A stretch of 7,129 bases of DNA, from the NCBI GenBank assembly GCA_030606845.1, contig JAUWFP010000107.1:1-7129 (forward strand), read 5' to 3'. Position numbers and translations under genes: made by a program. This DNA comes from Anaerolineales bacterium (GTDB lineage: Bacteria; Chloroflexota; Anaerolineae; Anaerolineales; E44-bin32). A model generated the notes under the pieces. That model was not told the DNA's origin. It searched no databases and saw only the letters and a list, made by a program, of their open reading frames with translations. How positions within the stretch are numbered: the stretch's first letter is position 1; each line of letters begins with the position of its first letter. Positions 6,822 to 7,129 of the stretch are shown in pieces.

Positions 6822-6849
6822 ATATTAGCACACAATGAATATTCTTCAA
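6822..6849 (-). promoter_or_regulatory. Possible promoter of the ABC operon
   Basis: Minus strand TTGAAG (6849-6844), 16-nt spacer, TAATAT (6827-6822), with TGC directly before the -10 (extended -10). Each hexamer matches the sigma70 consensus at 4 of 6 positions. Transcription would start near 6815 and give a leader of about 155 nt. No better pair is seen closer to the gene; read-through from the tRNA promoter is an alternative. I see no other gene in 6672-6893. Confidence 0.3.
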
Positions 6850-6893
6850 ATTCATAGATCGCAACCTCGCTTACATATAAATTAAAGAAAAAG

Positions 6894-6965
6894 TACCCCT
6901 GCGGCGACTCGAACGCCGGCATCTGCCTCCGGAGGGCAGCGCTCTATCCACTGAGCTACAGGGGC
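6894..6965 (-). tRNA. tRNA-Arg (anticodon CCG)
   Basis: The reverse strand folds into a complete 72-nt cloverleaf. Acceptor GCCCCTG pairs with CAGGGGT (a G1-U72 wobble closes the stem); D-arm GCTC/GAGC with an 8-nt loop; anticodon stem CTGCC/GGCAG around loop CTCCGGA, giving anticodon CCG, which reads the arginine codon CGG; 4-nt variable loop; T-arm CGGCG/CGCCG around TTCGAGT; discriminator A. CCA is not encoded (the next bases are CTT) and must be added by tRNA nucleotidyltransferase. A T-rich stretch (TTTTTCTTT) follows and may help end transcription. The 3' end faces the ABC operon, 235 nt from the ATPase start codon. Confidence 0.97.
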
Positions 6966-6977
6966 TTAACTCCCTTG

Positions 6978-7006
6978 ATTTTATCCCAATAGATGGGTTC
7001 ACTCAA
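6978..7006 (-). promoter_or_regulatory. Promoter of the tRNA-Arg gene
   Basis: Minus strand TTGAGT (7006-7001), exactly 17 nt, TAAAAT (6983-6978). The -10 matches consensus at 5 of 6 positions and the -35 at 4 of 6. The -10 ends 12 nt before the mature tRNA 5' end, leaving a very short leader for RNase P to remove. Confidence 0.75.
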
Positions 7007-7023
7007 GAGATCGTGCTTTTTGC

Positions 7024-7053
7024 TTGACTCCGGCATCGCGGGTATGCTAGGAT
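7024..7053 (+). promoter_or_regulatory. Promoter of the TetR-family gene
   Basis: TTGACT (7024-7029; 5 of 6), 18-nt spacer, TAGGAT (7048-7053; 4 of 6) with an extended -10 TGC at 7045-7047. The expected start point, near 7060, falls inside the palindrome at 7058-7075, giving a leader of about 27 nt. Confidence 0.65.
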
Positions 7054-7057
7054 AGAA

Positions 7058-7075
7058 CTACCGAACGGTCGGTAG
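7058..7075. promoter_or_regulatory. Palindromic operator in front of tetR
   Basis: CTACCGA-ACGG-TCGGTAG: perfect 7-bp arms and a 4-nt centre. An offset shorter palindrome ACCGAACGGT (7060-7069) and a tandem CGGT-CGGT (7066-7073) are nested inside, a layout common in TetR-family operators (ACCG/CGGT half-sites). It covers the predicted transcription start and touches the AGGGA ribosome site (7074-7078), so binding by the adjacent TetR protein would repress its own gene. The binding protein is inferred. Confidence 0.7.
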
Positions 7076-7086
7076 GGAAAGCATCG

Positions 7087-7129
7087 ATGCAACGCTCGGA
7101 TATCATTCAGGCGGCTGCACAAATCTTTC
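7087..7129 (+). CDS. TetR-family transcriptional regulator, N-terminus only
   Basis: Only the first 14 codons are in the window: MQRSDIIQAAAQIF. The pattern R..II.AA..IF is the first helix of the TetR DNA-binding domain (usually R..Il.aA..lF...G). ATG 7087 is preceded at 8 nt by AGGGA, and by a promoter and palindromic operator. The gene runs away from the tRNA and ABC operon into unseen sequence. Family assignment rests on a short segment plus the upstream operator; the ligand and targets are unknown, though the ABC exporter is one candidate. Confidence 0.7.
   Translation, partial: MQRSDIIQAAAQIF

Noticed and set aside
6835..6855. ATGAAT/ATTCAT inverted repeat and GAATATTC palindrome
   Set aside because: Short and A+T-rich in an A+T-rich leader, overlapping a tentative -35; likely chance.
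2998..6901. CCCCTGC shared by the etfA terminator and the tRNA 3' end as possible att repeats
   Set aside because: Only 7 bases match, and in the terminator they belong to the hairpin stem; no integrase is present.
1..7129. CRISPR array, insertion sequence, riboswitch or phage genes
   Set aside because: No regularly spaced repeats, transposase or integrase frames, or leader structures of a known class were seen.

Overview
The window looks like an ordinary bacterial chromosome segment of moderate G+C. The ETF and prenyltransferase half is visibly G+C-richer (one etfA stretch sampled by eye is about 63%) than the transporter half (sampled lines about 38-57%). Protein style, frequent TTG/GTG starts with strong AGGAGG ribosome sites, and a tRNA gene without an encoded CCA suggest an environmental bacterium, possibly Chloroflexota (Anaerolineae-like). 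That assignment is an impression of sequence style and has not been tested.

Layout. Plus strand, 1-3018: the 3' part of an acyl-CoA dehydrogenase gene, then etfB and etfA overlapping by one base, closed by a 12-bp hairpin terminator. Together they form a beta-oxidation type electron-transfer unit: the dehydrogenase oxidises an acyl-CoA and passes electrons to the EtfAB flavoprotein. Plus strand, 3127-4008: a UbiA-superfamily membrane prenyltransferase, most like MenA-type quinone enzymes, as a separate gene. A short hairpin with T-runs on both sides (4082-4116) separates it from the convergent minus-strand operon.

Minus strand, 6658 down to 4169: a three-gene ABC exporter operon, made of an ATPase and two six-helix permeases that are paralogues of each other. 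The three genes are separated by two 9-nt gaps, and each upstream stop codon lies inside the next ribosome site. Upstream of it, on the same strand, is a tRNA-Arg(CCG) gene with a clear sigma70-type promoter. Diverging from the tRNA is the start of a TetR-family regulator gene (only 14 codons in the window), with its own promoter and a palindromic operator over the predicted transcription start.

I found no CRISPR array, transposon, phage gene, riboswitch or obviously new system. The most interesting points are regulatory (the TetR operator, the tRNA/tetR divergent promoters, a palindrome in the ABC leader) and family-level oddities in EtfA, EtfB and the acyl-CoA dehydrogenase.
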